64,000 bases of DNA from Paenilisteria newyorkensis (GCF_000766145.1 NZ_JNFB01000044.1:62001-126000); one strand, 5' to 3'; numbered from the stretch's first letter, positions 51,135 through 60,609 are shown. The notes: generated by a model not told the origin, from the letters alone. Numbers and translations are program-made.

Positions 51135-51541
51135 GAATGCGCAGGAACTAAAATAAAGTTACAAAAAAGACTTTTCAACTCCCATCTTAACACTTCTCAT
51201 ACTAAAAATAATCTCACTTTCCCACATGTGAAATCTTTATGAACTTTTAAAAGCATATTGTATACTATATTCATCCAATTTGCTTTTCTGTTGCAGAAAC
51301 GCGAACTTATTTTCCTATTTTAGACCCAAACTTATTTTTCTTTCAAATAACCAATTAATACTTTTATGAAATTAAAAAAGCTTAAATCGCTATACAAAAC
51401 GTACTTATTGATAATAATCAACACATTTATAAAAGCGGACAAAGCACCTTATCTATCTTCCATCTCACACTTTCCATCCCGTTGCCTTTTACTAGTTCAC
51501 CCGCTAAACTAAAATTAGAACCACAAAGGGAGGAATTATTA
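51135..51541. other. AT-rich non-coding stretch
   Basis: About 400 bp between the frv-like operon and the SdrD-B-like gene. It holds several short hexamers resembling -10 boxes and a small TTGAT/ATCAA inverted repeat at 51408-51421. No open frame with a ribosome site and no strong hairpin were seen. It must contain the promoter of the gene at 51542. Confidence 0.5.
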
Positions 51542-53032
51542 ATGAAACAGTTTTTCAACAAACGTTTCGCTGCTCTAGTCATTATTTTTGCAGTCTTTTT
51601 TGCATCTTTTGCACCAGCAGCAAACGCTAGTATCCTGAATCCGGCTATTTACACAGTCTCTGGAACAGTATACGCAGACACAAATGGCAACGGCGTGATG
51701 GAATTGCACAACTTAGATTTACCACTCGCTAACATGTCGGTAACACTTCACAAAACACTGGCTGACGCACAAGCAGGCACGAACATCGTTGCTACCGCTA
51801 AAACAAATGCAGTCGGTGTTTACAACTTCACGAAACTTGCAAAAGGAAATTACTTCATCAAGTACGGCACAGAAACAACTACAAAACCAGTTGTACAAGC
51901 CAATTCAGCCACAGACGCAGCTGGCAAACAAATTCCTGGCATCGCGGCAATCACAATCAACACATTAAACGTTGTAACGTGGGCAGACTTAGCAACTAAG
52001 AAAACAACAAACCTAACAATGACACCATTTGAAGACCTAAACGGAAACGGCACGAAAGACAGCAACGAATCCATTTTAGATGGTAAAACACTTATCTTCA
52101 TTAACTTAGAAAAAACAGCGGACCTTATTTCAAGCGGTCGTCTATCACAACTGGACTTAAACTCTAAAATTATGGGCGCGCTCGGCGGTAGCTTAGACAT
52201 CGAAGACGCAATCCTTTTCAGAACAAGCAGTAAAGGCGCAGCAATCACAATGCCAAACGTTGATCCTGGCATGTACGTGATGGTTCGCTCGCCGTTTAAC
52301 CTAACCATTGGCGACCTACTTGGCAACATTGACAAAGTAACGGCCATCATCAACATCATTTCTGGCGGAGACATCCAAGGCATCCTAGACAACCCAACAT
52401 TGCTCGACACAGGCGACATCTCAACAACACCGAACAACGACTACATCAAAGCACTTGCAAACTTCCTACCAAAAGCAATTAAAGCCGTAGAAAAAGTCGA
52501 TGTAGAAAAAGTTCTAGGTACAGACGCTGCAACAAGTGTAAACACAACGCTTGCCGACGTTCAATCTGTAGCAACACTTCTAAACCACATCCCAGCCATG
52601 CGTTTTGCAAAAGTCGACATCTGGGGTAACTCGTACGACCTAACAGCTCTGAAATTCGCAAAAACAACAGACTTCCAATTCGGAATCCGTAAACTACCAG
52701 TCATCACTGGCGACCTTTTTGTGGATAAAAACAAGAACGGCAAAAAAGACTTGCTAGAGTTTGGTAAAGCAACAAAAGTAACAGCTTACGATGCAAACGG
52801 AAATGTTATCCAGTCCGTAACAACATCATCACTTACTACTAAATTCACACTAGATAAGTTAGCATTTGATAAAACAATCTACCTTGGTATCGATGGCACA
52901 AACGCCTATAGCCCAGTATACACAGGACCAGTTCCTGCCGCATTACAAGGCCTACGCTTAGTTGGCGCTTACACGTTTGATTCAAAAGCTTCGATTCAAG
53001 AAATCAAACAAAACATACCTTTACTACCTTAA
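51542..53032 (+). CDS. Secreted protein with SdrD B-like repeats
   Basis: A 496-aa secreted protein. Signal peptide to about residue 30 (ANA-SI). Three segments show the SdrD B-type calcium-binding signature: SGTVYADTNGNGVME (about 40), PFEDLNGNGTKDSNES (about 165) and GDLFVDKNKNGKKDLLEFG (about 395), each followed by a prealbumin-like beta fold (VGVYNFTKLAKGNYFIKY in the first). The middle 220 residues are helical and unassigned. No LPXTG, GW, LysM or WxL anchor is present, so the protein is released or held by another surface factor. The start ATG 51542 has GGGAGG nine bases upstream. Confidence 0.82.
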   Translation: MKQFFNKRFAALVIIFAVFFASFAPAANASILNPAIYTVSGTVYADTNGNGVMELHNLDLPLANMSVTLHKTLADAQAGTNIVATAKTNAVGVYNFTKLAKGNYFIKYGTETTTKPVVQANSATDAAGKQIPGIAAITINTLNVVTWADLATKKTTNLTMTPFEDLNGNGTKDSNESILDGKTLIFINLEKTADLISSGRLSQLDLNSKIMGALGGSLDIEDAILFRTSSKGAAITMPNVDPGMYVMVRSPFNLTIGDLLGNIDKVTAIINIISGGDIQGILDNPTLLDTGDISTTPNNDYIKALANFLPKAIKAVEKVDVEKVLGTDAATSVNTTLADVQSVATLLNHIPAMRFAKVDIWGNSYDLTALKFAKTTDFQFGIRKLPVITGDLFVDKNKNGKKDLLEFGKATKVTAYDANGNVIQSVTTSSLTTKFTLDKLAFDKTIYLGIDGTNAYSPVYTGPVPAALQGLRLVGAYTFDSKASIQEIKQNIPLLP

Positions 53033-53040
53033 TAAAATAG

Positions 53041-53085
53041 ACAAAGCCATTACTCGATGAACTCACGTCGAATAATGGCTTTGTT
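53041..53085 (+). terminator. Intrinsic terminator of the SdrD-B-like gene
   Basis: ACAAAGCCATTA pairs with TAATGGCTTTGT, extended by TCGA/TCGA, around a 9-base loop, followed by TT. It begins eight bases after the stop. Confidence 0.82.
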
Positions 53086-53268
53086 TGCGGTTTTTAAGGC
53101 TGATTTGCTGTTTTTATAGGCTATTAGACTTTTTTGTAAAATAAGCACTTTTTATACATTCTATCTGCTATAATATCGATAGAGAAGTGTGAGATGGAAG
53201 GCTAGTCCATTGGAAAGGGTGATGCCTTATCTATCTTAATTTGTCGTTGCCCCCAGAAAGTGCAACCA

Positions 53269-53355
53269 GTGTCTGTGTATGAAGCTCTGAGCATTGCAAT
53301 ATCCTTTGCCATGCTCGTTCTATACATCGATCGTGATAAAGACAAAAAGAGATAA
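53269..53355 (+). CDS. Type I toxin, putative holin-like (Hol_Tox family), 28 aa
   Basis: A very small frame starting at GTG and reading MSVYEALSIAISFAMLVLYI followed by DRDKDKKR. The layout (short polar start, one hydrophobic helix, charged Lys/Asp/Arg tail) and the opening VYEALSIAI match the putative holin-like toxin family of type I toxin-antitoxin systems in lactobacilli, enterococci and Listeria. The ribosome site is poor, typical for these leaders. The stop codon lies inside a 12-bp hairpin. A second T-tailed hairpin lies 80 bp downstream, and the leader from a TATAAT at about 53170 is long, as in type I systems. The peptide should insert in and depolarise the membrane. Confidence 0.75.
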   Translation: MSVYEALSIAISFAMLVLYIDRDKDKKR

Positions 53356-53392
53356 CCGTCCCTACTTTGACCAAAAAGTAACGGTTATCTCT
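53348..53392. terminator. Toxin-gene hairpin, shared by sense and antisense RNAs
   Basis: AGAGATAACCGT (53348-53359) pairs perfectly with ACGGTTATCTCT (53381-53392). In Fst/Hol_Tox loci this symmetric hairpin ends both the toxin mRNA and the converging antitoxin RNA. Confidence 0.75.
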
Positions 53393-53431
53393 TCGTTATA
53401 ATACGGCCACCGTTTCAGACGGCTCTGACTT

Positions 53432-53461
53432 GAGGGTTGTGTTGACGCACGACCCTCTTTT
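53432..53461 (+). terminator. Second T-tailed hairpin of the type I locus
   Basis: GAGGGTTGTG pairs with GCACGACCCTC (G-U allowed) and is followed by TTTT. It lies 77 bp past the toxin stop. A TATAAT at 53395-53400 upstream suggests that a short RNA may end here. Confidence 0.55.
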
Positions 53462-53527
53462 CGTATTTATTATAGCAAATCATCTGCATTATAGCAAATC
53501 ATTCTTTCCTAAAACAAACTTCATGAA

Positions 53528-55819
53528 TTAGTCTTCTAATTTCGTAAATTTACGTTTCAAAAGCATATAAACTGCTGTTAAAATGGCGCCAAGTCCAGCT
53601 GTCATTGGGATGATTGGCATTGTGTCGCCTGTTTTCGGCAAGTCATTTGCGTTTTCTGATTTAGTGGCTTGCGTATCTGTCACGCTTGGAGTATTTTGGC
53701 TATCTGTTACCGCTGGAGGCGTTGGCTTATTGTTGTTTCCTTTTTCAGGTGTTACAATGACTCCTTTATCTGGCTGTTTGTCTGGGGCTGTCACTCCCGG
53801 CGCTGTTGCAGCCTCGCCAAGCGTTACATTCGTTGCTGTTGCCCAATCATTTAGCGGCGTGATTGTGTAAACCGTATCTTTTGCTAGCTCACCACTCACA
53901 AGGTCAAAAATGCCAGTCGTGCCTTGACGTGAAGAATAACGATATTGCGCTACTAGTGTCGTACCGTCTGCGCTTTTTAGTTCTACTTGGCGTCCTGCAA
54001 GTAAGTCCATACCTGGATCTTTAGCTAATGTTAGCTCGAATGACTTGGTATCGATAGCTTCTGCCTTCGCGATAACTAGCGGTGCGATTTCTTTTGCCGT
54101 GAAAGAAGCATTGGCAACGTCTGCCCAATCAGAGGTAATCGTGTACGTCACGCCTGGTGTTAATTTTTCACCAACTGGCAAACGGAATTTCGGTGCTTGG
54201 CGACGGTCGGATGCTTGCGTAAATGGTACATAATTTGCCGTATACACATCACCATTCGTTCCAGTAAGCGTCACGCTGCGGTCGCGCAAAGAAGAAATAA
54301 CTTGGAATTGCTTGCCACTCGCGTCACGATTATCATCATCAATCACAAAGGCTTGGTCGCCGCGTCCGCCAGCATATGCCGCAATAATATTCGCGTAATC
54401 AACCACGCCATCCGCTTGGAATGACTCGATTTCAAACGTATCGTTCGTTACCTGCGCTGAATCTCGCATATTGATTTTAGCCGAACTACCAACAAAAGTC
54501 TCAACTGGTGTTCCTTTATAGCTCAACGTGTACGTTTTTCCAGGTTCTTGCACCGTCACAGGCACGATGTAAGTGCTCTTAGATCCGGATTTCAAACGTG
54601 GTACATTCACGATACTCAAACCATCACTAAATACAAAATTTTTCTTGATTGCGTCTAAATTACTGTCCGCTACCTCATTTGCTGAAAGCGCCTCTGGAAA
54701 AATAATTTGTAGCGTCATCGCGTTTAAGGACTCGATTTTGTACGCCGCTTTTTGGCCTAATGTCACATCTGTAGTGGCAGCCCAGTTATTTTGTGGTACA
54801 ATTTCATAAGCGATTGCTTCATTCAGCATACCTCCACCAGTCACATCAAAAGTACCTGTCGCACCTTGGCGTGAAGAGAAACGATAGCTCGCTGTTAACT
54901 CACTGCCATCCGTGCCTTTTAGAACGACACTGCGTCCAGCTAGCAAGTCCATACTAGGATCCGCTGCTAACGTCAGTTTGAAGGAAGTCGCATCAACAAA
55001 TTCTGCTGAATCAATGGTTAATGGCGCCATAGCACGTGCTGTAAAGGTAGGATTCGCAATGGTCGCCCAGTTAGAAGTCACTGTATACGTCACGCCCGGC
55101 GTCAACGTTTCCCCAGCAGGTAAGCGGAATTTCGGCGCTTGACGGCGATCCGATGCTTGCGTAAATGGTACATAGTTTGCCGTATAGATATCACCATTCG
55201 ACCCAGTCAGCGTCACGCTTCGATCACGTAATGACGAAATCACTTGGAGCGCTTGACCAGCCGCAGTTTTGTTATCATCATCGACTGCAAACGCTTGGTC
55301 CCCGCGCCCACCAGCATAAGCCGCGATAATATTCGCATAATCCACCGTATCATCCGCTTGGAACGATTCCAATTCAAACGTATCACTCGTCACTTGGTTC
55401 GTATCGCGAATCCCAACTTTGACATTGCTTCCCGTGAAAGTCTGCGTCGCGCCACCCTTATAGCTTAGCGTGTAGGTCTGCCCAGGATTCTGAATCGTCA
55501 CAGGAACGATATACGTATCCGTGGAACCCGATTTCAAACGAGGTACATTAACAATACTAAGCCCACCGCTAAACTCAAAATGTTCCTTTATCGCGTCCAA
55601 ATTACTATCCGCAACATCGGCTGCTGGTAACGTCCCGTCAAACTTGATTTGTAATGTCATCGCGTTTAGCGAGCGCAATTCAGTGATTGCCGCCACACTT
55701 GCCGTGGTTGCACTCGTCCCCGCAGCTGATACACCAATTGGCGCTACTTGAGGCGCCACACCCGCGATAATCGTCGTGGCTACTAAGATAGAAGATAATA
55801 CTTTTTTTGATTGTGTCAT
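53528..55819 (-). CDS. LPXTG cell-wall surface protein with two ~310-aa repeats
   Basis: A 763-aa sortase A substrate. Signal peptide to about 33 (VSA-AG). Two large repeats of about 310 residues (about 45-355 and 360-665) share long blocks: SLNAMTLQI, ADSNLDAIK, LSIVNVPRLKSGS, VDYANIIAAYAGGRGDQAF, VISSLRDRSVTLTG, DIYTANYVPFTQASDRRQAP (DV in repeat 2) and MDLLAGR. A Pro/Thr/Asn linker follows, then LPKTGD, a hydrophobic helix and a KRKFTK tail. The repeated domain is not one I recognise; the beta-rich pattern suggests Ig-like or adhesin modules. The near-identity of some blocks points to a recent tandem duplication or gene conversion. Confidence 0.88.
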   Translation of the reverse strand: MTQSKKVLSSILVATTIIAGVAPQVAPIGVSAAGTSATTASVAAITELRSLNAMTLQIKFDGTLPAADVADSNLDAIKEHFEFSGGLSIVNVPRLKSGSTDTYIVPVTIQNPGQTYTLSYKGGATQTFTGSNVKVGIRDTNQVTSDTFELESFQADDTVDYANIIAAYAGGRGDQAFAVDDDNKTAAGQALQVISSLRDRSVTLTGSNGDIYTANYVPFTQASDRRQAPKFRLPAGETLTPGVTYTVTSNWATIANPTFTARAMAPLTIDSAEFVDATSFKLTLAADPSMDLLAGRSVVLKGTDGSELTASYRFSSRQGATGTFDVTGGGMLNEAIAYEIVPQNNWAATTDVTLGQKAAYKIESLNAMTLQIIFPEALSANEVADSNLDAIKKNFVFSDGLSIVNVPRLKSGSKSTYIVPVTVQEPGKTYTLSYKGTPVETFVGSSAKINMRDSAQVTNDTFEIESFQADGVVDYANIIAAYAGGRGDQAFVIDDDNRDASGKQFQVISSLRDRSVTLTGTNGDVYTANYVPFTQASDRRQAPKFRLPVGEKLTPGVTYTITSDWADVANASFTAKEIAPLVIAKAEAIDTKSFELTLAKDPGMDLLAGRQVELKSADGTTLVAQYRYSSRQGTTGIFDLVSGELAKDTVYTITPLNDWATATNVTLGEAATAPGVTAPDKQPDKGVIVTPEKGNNNKPTPPAVTDSQNTPSVTDTQATKSENANDLPKTGDTMPIIPMTAGLGAILTAVYMLLKRKFTKLED

Positions 55820-56128
55820 TTTTACATTCTCCTTTTTATTTCGAAATTGATACTCTCTACATCATAGCGCTCAATTCTAAACTCAAAATAAGCTGGAGAT
55901 TAAATAATTATTAACCGACATTAAATTCCAATATCATTTTTTTCCCACCTCTAAAAGTTTATGATAAAACACCTAGTATCCCAGTTTTATAGCATATACT
56001 TAGTATGTAAACAAGTTCACAACCCTCCAGACATAACCCCCTTTTTTCCCTTCAAAGCTCTCTAGTGCGTGCCCCCTCTCCGCTAGAGAGTCCTTAGTAC
56101 AGCTATCATATTTTAGGAGGAACTCTGC
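55820..56128. other. Divergent promoter region with a small hairpin
   Basis: About 309 bp between the divergent LPXTG and WxLIP genes. A hairpin CTCTCTAG (56058-56065) with CTAGAGAG (56083-56090) lies about 40 bp before the WxLIP start, probably in its leader. No open frame and no T-run were seen. Confidence 0.5.
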
Positions 56129-57148
56129 ATGAAAAAACTAATGACCCTATTTTTAATCGTACCGTTACTGGCCTCAACGCTCTTATTTCCAGTACACAGC
56201 GATGCATCTGAAATGAACTTCTCCGTAAGCGCAAACATCCCAGAAAACCAAATCGACAAAACGAAAAGCTACTTCCATCTGAAATTAGCGCCCGGAAAAG
56301 AGCAAACCGTCGATGTCACGCTGACAAATGAGACCGATCAAGAGCTTACCGTCCTGACCTCTGTGAACACCGCAGTGACGAACGATAACGGTATTGTGGA
56401 CTACAGCCAAGAAAACCCGAAGCTTGATAAAACGCTGAAATATCCGATATCTGAGCTCACAGAATCCGCGGGTGAAGTCGTTCTTCCAGCCAACTCAAGC
56501 AAAAATTACCCCATCAAAATAAGCATGCCAAACGAGGCTTTCGACGGCACAATCCTTGGTGGCATCTATTTCAAAGAAAAGACACCCAAGAAGAAAGAAT
56601 CACAATCTAAGGACATTCAAATCGAAAATCAATACGCGTACGTCATCGGTATGATACTCACACAAAATGATACGCAGGTCAAACCCGATCTTACCCTAAA
56701 CGCGATTACACCAACGCAAATCAACTATCGTAATGTCGTGACGGCGAACTTGCAAAATACCGAGGCCACGATTCTCAAAGATCTAGACGTCGAAGCACAG
56801 ATCTATAAAGGCGACGGAACAAAAGTTTTGCACGAAGCCTTTAAACAAAACATGCGAATGGCGCCAAACTCCAACTTTAACTTCCCAATTAGTTGGGGAA
56901 CGCAAGAATTCGAGCCTGGAAAATACCGCCTAGATATGATAGCAACGAGTGGCGAAAAATTTTGGAAATGGTCTGAATATTTCACAATAGACGGTAAGAC
57001 TGCAGATGACTTGAACGAAACCGCACTTGATATCGAAAAAGACTACACGTGGTTATACATTATCGGCGGGTCGATACTCGCACTGCTGATTCTTCTCCTT
57101 GTATTCCTACTTGGCAGAAGATCCAGAAAAGACGAAGAGGAAGAATAA
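56129..57148 (+). CDS. WxL-interacting protein (DUF916/DUF3324 domains)
   Basis: A 339-aa surface protein with a signal peptide (about 1-26), the DUF916 domain (NFSVSANIPENQ, SYFHLKLAPGKEQTVDVTLTN, up to about 150), the DUF3324 domain (about 160-285, starting QYAYVIGMILTQND) and one C-terminal helix (TWLYIIGGSILALLILLLVF) with an acidic tail. In lactobacilli and enterococci, WxLIPs bind peptidoglycan and WxL-domain proteins and hold them at the wall. They normally lie in gene clusters with WxL proteins, but none is recognisable in this window. AGGAGG precedes the ATG by nine bases. Confidence 0.9.
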   Translation: MKKLMTLFLIVPLLASTLLFPVHSDASEMNFSVSANIPENQIDKTKSYFHLKLAPGKEQTVDVTLTNETDQELTVLTSVNTAVTNDNGIVDYSQENPKLDKTLKYPISELTESAGEVVLPANSSKNYPIKISMPNEAFDGTILGGIYFKEKTPKKKESQSKDIQIENQYAYVIGMILTQNDTQVKPDLTLNAITPTQINYRNVVTANLQNTEATILKDLDVEAQIYKGDGTKVLHEAFKQNMRMAPNSNFNFPISWGTQEFEPGKYRLDMIATSGEKFWKWSEYFTIDGKTADDLNETALDIEKDYTWLYIIGGSILALLILLLVFLLGRRSRKDEEEE

Positions 57149-57153
57149 CGCCC

Positions 57154-57194
57154 AAAAAGCTACCAAATCCAACAATGATTTGGTAGCTTTTTTT
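57154..57194. terminator. Bidirectional terminator
   Basis: AAAAAGCTACCAAATC pairs perfectly with GATTTGGTAGCTTTTT around a 7-base loop, with T-runs on both strands, between the convergent WxLIP and LacI genes. Confidence 0.92.
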
Positions 57195-57201
57195 GATATG
57201 T

Positions 57202-58155
57202 TCACCGACTTGGAATCAACGACGTATAAATAATCTCATCCGCCACCGTCTCATCTTCCAGTAGCTTCAGCAATTTCTCCGCGGCGACCGCACCCCACTT
57301 ATACTTCGAGTACTCAATCGTCGCCAATCGCGGTTGCAAATATTGCCCGACTTCCGTATTATCAAAGCCAATAACCTTCACATCACGCCCAATCACAAGC
57401 TTCGTTTTCGCAAAATAATTATACATACCAATCGCCATTTCATCGTTTAACGCAAAAACAGCTACTGGCTCGCCAACCCATTCCTGCTCAATCTGCTGCG
57501 CTGCTTTTTCGCCCGTCACTTTTGAGAAATCGCCAGGAATCACAATAACCTCCTCATCCCGAAAGCGTTCCAACTCAGAAAGCGCCGCACGTAATCGCTC
57601 CTCGCTATCATACGTGTTGGTAGGCCCCGTCACAATATAGAACTTGCCCGAAAAACCGGTTTTCAAATAATCGACAGCAAGTGTTGCCCCCGCCTTGTTA
57701 TCGAGCAAGACCTGCCGCACATTCGGATGTTCCACTTCACGATCCAGCACGACAATTTTATGACCACGATCCGCATACTCCAACAATTCCTCCGTCGAAA
57801 ATCCCATATCCAAAATAATCGCGCCATCAATCATTCGCTCCGGTAAAAAACGATGCGCCTTCATGCCACTGCAAACAATCAACTCATAACCCTTGGCCAA
57901 AAGCGTATCCGTAAGCCCATGTAACAACTCACCATAAAATACACCGCTATAATTCGCCAAATAAATACCAACAATCTTCGTTTTCCGTGTTTTTAGCGTC
58001 CGTGCTGCCATATTCGGAATGTAGTTTAACTCATCCGCGATTGCCACAATTCGTTGTCTCGTTGCGTCCGTGACTTTAGGGCTGCCGTTTAACGCATAAG
58101 AAACAGTGGAAATCGAGACACCCGCTTTTTTCGCTATATCTTTAATCCCAACCAC
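57202..58155 (-). CDS. LacI family transcriptional regulator
   Basis: A 317-aa LacI/GalR repressor. The N-terminal HTH is textbook (IKDIAKKAGVSISTVSYALN, then GSPKVTDATRQRIVAIADELNY quoted only in part: KVTDATRQRIVAIA), followed by the YIPNMAARTLKTRKT hinge. The periplasmic-binding-like core ends with VFALNDEMAIGMYNYF and VIGFDNTEVGQYLQPRLATI. The start is GTG 58155 with AAGGAG nine bases upstream. It lies 72 bp downstream of a GH3 glucosidase on the same strand. Two identical GAAACGTTTC palindromes in the glucosidase/ABC-transporter promoter region are its likely operators. Confidence 0.92.
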   Translation of the reverse strand: MVGIKDIAKKAGVSISTVSYALNGSPKVTDATRQRIVAIADELNYIPNMAARTLKTRKTKIVGIYLANYSGVFYGELLHGLTDTLLAKGYELIVCSGMKAHRFLPERMIDGAIILDMGFSTEELLEYADRGHKIVVLDREVEHPNVRQVLLDNKAGATLAVDYLKTGFSGKFYIVTGPTNTYDSEERLRAALSELERFRDEEVIVIPGDFSKVTGEKAAQQIEQEWVGEPVAVFALNDEMAIGMYNYFAKTKLVIGRDVKVIGFDNTEVGQYLQPRLATIEYSKYKWGAVAAEKLLKLLEDETVADEIIYTSLIPSR

Positions 58156-58227
58156 TGCGATCCGCTCCTTGTTTCCTTTTCTTTATTATGCACTATTTTA
58201 CAGCCATATGTCTATTTCCTACCTCAT

Positions 58228-60387
58228 TTAAACCAAACAAAATGCAGCTTGTAAATGCGTTCCAATAAATACATTAAAATCACCTGGATCACTTGTAAAA
58301 TCTAGGTTTGGTTTGTAATAACGCAAATCCTCTTCCGTCAAACTAAAAGTCACCGTTTGATCCTCGCCTGGCGCCAAATTAATCTTCGTAAATCGTTTCA
58401 ATTCCTTGCGCGGTCTACTCACTTTTCCGACGATATCCTGCACGTAAAGCGCTACGGTTTCTTTTCCAGCAGTTTTCCCGGTATTTTTCACCGTCACCGA
58501 GATAGTAAGCGTATCCGTTTTTGTCATCGTATCACTCGAAAGCTCGAGATCACTATGTGCAAAAGTCGTGTAGCTCAGCCCAAAGCCAAAATCGAACAGC
58601 GGCTGATTCGGAATGTCAATGTATTGCGACACATAATGCTCTTGCGCATCCGCCGCGTCCGCAGGTCTCCCCGTACTCAAATGATTATAGTAAACCGGAA
58701 TTTGCCCCGTTGTGTATGGGAATGACATCGGCAATTTGCCATTCGGGTTCACGCGTCCACTTACAATATCCGCCACCGCGTTTCCAGCCTCCGTCCCTGG
58801 GAACCAAGCCTCAACCAACGCGTCACTTGCCTCAATCAAACCATGCAGATCAAGCGGTCGACCATTGAAAAGTACCGTCACGACTGGTTTTCCAAGCGCG
58901 CGAATCGCGTCAATCATCAGGTACTGCGACTCCGGCAAACGAATCGTCGCGATACTGTTCGCTTCGCCACTTCGATTCGCCGACTCGCCAAGCGCCAGCA
59001 CAATCACATCCGCGTCCTGTGCCACACGAACCATTTCCGCAATCTCGGTTTCCGTCACGTTTTCCGTATCCGCCGCACCAGCAACCTCCACCTGATCAAA
59101 CTGCGCCTTCATGCCATCCGCAACCGACACTGCGTCCTTCCTATCGCCCAGCCACGACCATGCACCCAGCACGTCCTGTGTCTCTGCAAGCGGTCCAACA
59201 AGCCCGATTTTCGTCCCCGTCGTCGCAAGCGGCAATAAGTCCCCGTCATTTTTCAGCAACACCATCGCGTCCGCCGCAACCTCGCGCGCCGCCTCCCGAT
59301 GCTCCGCCGACAAAATATCCCGCTGCCGATCCGCGTCCCCCTTCAAACCACGATACGGATCCTCAAACAACCCAACATCCCGTTTCAACTCCAAAATCCT
59401 CATCACCGCTTCATCCAACAAGCTCTCAGGCAACACACCATCCTCAATCAAACGCGCCACATTTTCCAAGTAGCACGTCGTCATCATTTCGATATCCACG
59501 CCCGCGCGCAATGCCGCCTCTGCAGCCTCCGCCGAATTCGCCGCCGTACCGTGATTGATAATCTCTTTGACCGCGCCCCAATCCGAAATCAGCACACCAT
59601 CAAAGTCAAGCTCGTCCCGCAACACATCCCGCATCAACCACTCGTTCCCCGTCGCTGGCACCCCGTCCACCACATTAAACGCCGTCATCACAAGCTTCGA
59701 ACCCTCTTCAAGCGCCGCCGTGTAAGCCGGTAAATAATTCTGGTACAACTCCCGCATCGACATATCCACCGTATTATACTCACGCCCAGCCTCCGCCGCA
59801 CCATACGCCGCAAAATGCTTCACGCAAGCCGCCATTTTTTCATGATTTTCCGCCAACTCATCCGGATTCCCCTGATAACCCCGCACAAAGCTCGCCGCCA
59901 TCTCACTATTCAAATGTGGATCCTCACCCGTCGACTCCATCACACGCCCCCACCGAGGATCGCGAACCAAGTCCACCATCGGCGAAAAAGTAACCTGCAA
60001 GCCAGCCGCTGTCGCCTCTTTTGCCGAAACCGCCGCCATTTTCTCAGCCAGCGCCACATCCCAAGTAGCCCCAATCGCAAGCGGAATTGGAAAAATCGTC
60101 TTATAGCCATGCACCACATCCGCCATAAAAATAAGCGGAATCCCGAGCCGACTCGTTTTCAAATACGCCTCCTGAATCGCGATCATCTCACTCGCCGTCG
60201 CCGACCCTAAAACCGATCCCGCATTCTCCGAAATGTCCGGTGTAATCCCCATCTCCGCCATCGGCCCCGTGATTTCCCCCTCCGTAATCGTTCCCTTATA
60301 AAACATCGGTGCTAACTGCAAAAGCTGTCCAACCTTCTCCGACACCGTCATTTGTCCCAATAATTCTCCAAGCTCTACTTTTTTCAT
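58228..60387 (-). CDS. bglX: Glycoside hydrolase family 3 beta-glucosidase (BglX-like), cytoplasmic
   Basis: A 719-aa GH3 enzyme without a signal peptide, so it works on imported sugars. The TIM-barrel part has PLIFMADVVHGYKTIFPIP, GRVMESTGEDPHLNSEMAA, CVKHFAAYGA and the nucleophile Asp in FDGVLISDWGAVKE (about 275). The second domain (from about 390) and a C-terminal fibronectin-III-like domain (from about 610, FGFGLSYTTFAHSDLEL) complete the usual BglX architecture. It should release glucose or a related sugar from beta-linked oligosaccharides. It is divergent from a CUT1 sugar ABC transporter and shares its operator with it. Confidence 0.93.
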   Translation of the reverse strand: MKKVELGELLGQMTVSEKVGQLLQLAPMFYKGTITEGEITGPMAEMGITPDISENAGSVLGSATASEMIAIQEAYLKTSRLGIPLIFMADVVHGYKTIFPIPLAIGATWDVALAEKMAAVSAKEATAAGLQVTFSPMVDLVRDPRWGRVMESTGEDPHLNSEMAASFVRGYQGNPDELAENHEKMAACVKHFAAYGAAEAGREYNTVDMSMRELYQNYLPAYTAALEEGSKLVMTAFNVVDGVPATGNEWLMRDVLRDELDFDGVLISDWGAVKEIINHGTAANSAEAAEAALRAGVDIEMMTTCYLENVARLIEDGVLPESLLDEAVMRILELKRDVGLFEDPYRGLKGDADRQRDILSAEHREAAREVAADAMVLLKNDGDLLPLATTGTKIGLVGPLAETQDVLGAWSWLGDRKDAVSVADGMKAQFDQVEVAGAADTENVTETEIAEMVRVAQDADVIVLALGESANRSGEANSIATIRLPESQYLMIDAIRALGKPVVTVLFNGRPLDLHGLIEASDALVEAWFPGTEAGNAVADIVSGRVNPNGKLPMSFPYTTGQIPVYYNHLSTGRPADAADAQEHYVSQYIDIPNQPLFDFGFGLSYTTFAHSDLELSSDTMTKTDTLTISVTVKNTGKTAGKETVALYVQDIVGKVSRPRKELKRFTKINLAPGEDQTVTFSLTEEDLRYYKPNLDFTSDPGDFNVFIGTHLQAAFCLV

Positions 60388-60412
60388 AATACACGTCCTC
60401 TATCCTAATATT

Positions 60413-60470
60413 TCGAAACGTTTCTATTTAATCATATCAACAGTATAAGCGTTTTCTTTTTCTCCGTCAA
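60413..60470 (-). promoter_or_regulatory. Glucosidase promoter with LacI-type operator
   Basis: Minus-strand -35 TTGACG (60465-60470) and -10 TATACT (60442-60447) with a 17-bp spacer. The operator TCGAAACGTTTCTAT (60413-60427, palindromic core GAAACGTTTC) lies just past the transcription start and would block elongation. A weaker cre-like sequence (AAGCGTTTTC) overlaps the spacer. Confidence 0.8.
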
Positions 60471-60609
60471 ACAAATTTCTCTATAAATCATTATTTTGCC
60501 CCCTAAAATTACATTCCAAGCCTAAAAATAAATATTTTTTCAAATTTTCTCTTCCTATAAATGTCTCTAAATTCATCCCTGAAACCCTACATTTTATTAT
60601 ATTTATCAC

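Noticed and set aside
51408-51421. TTGATAATAATCAA as a possible Fur box
   Set aside because: Only partial match to the 7-1-7 consensus and in AT-rich sequence; the site at 14697-14711 is far better.
51452-53205. A 15-bp sequence (AGTGTGAGATGGAAG) present in inverted orientation before and after the SdrD-B-like gene
   Set aside because: In 64 kb, several 15-mers are expected to recur by chance on either strand, and the flanks do not match.
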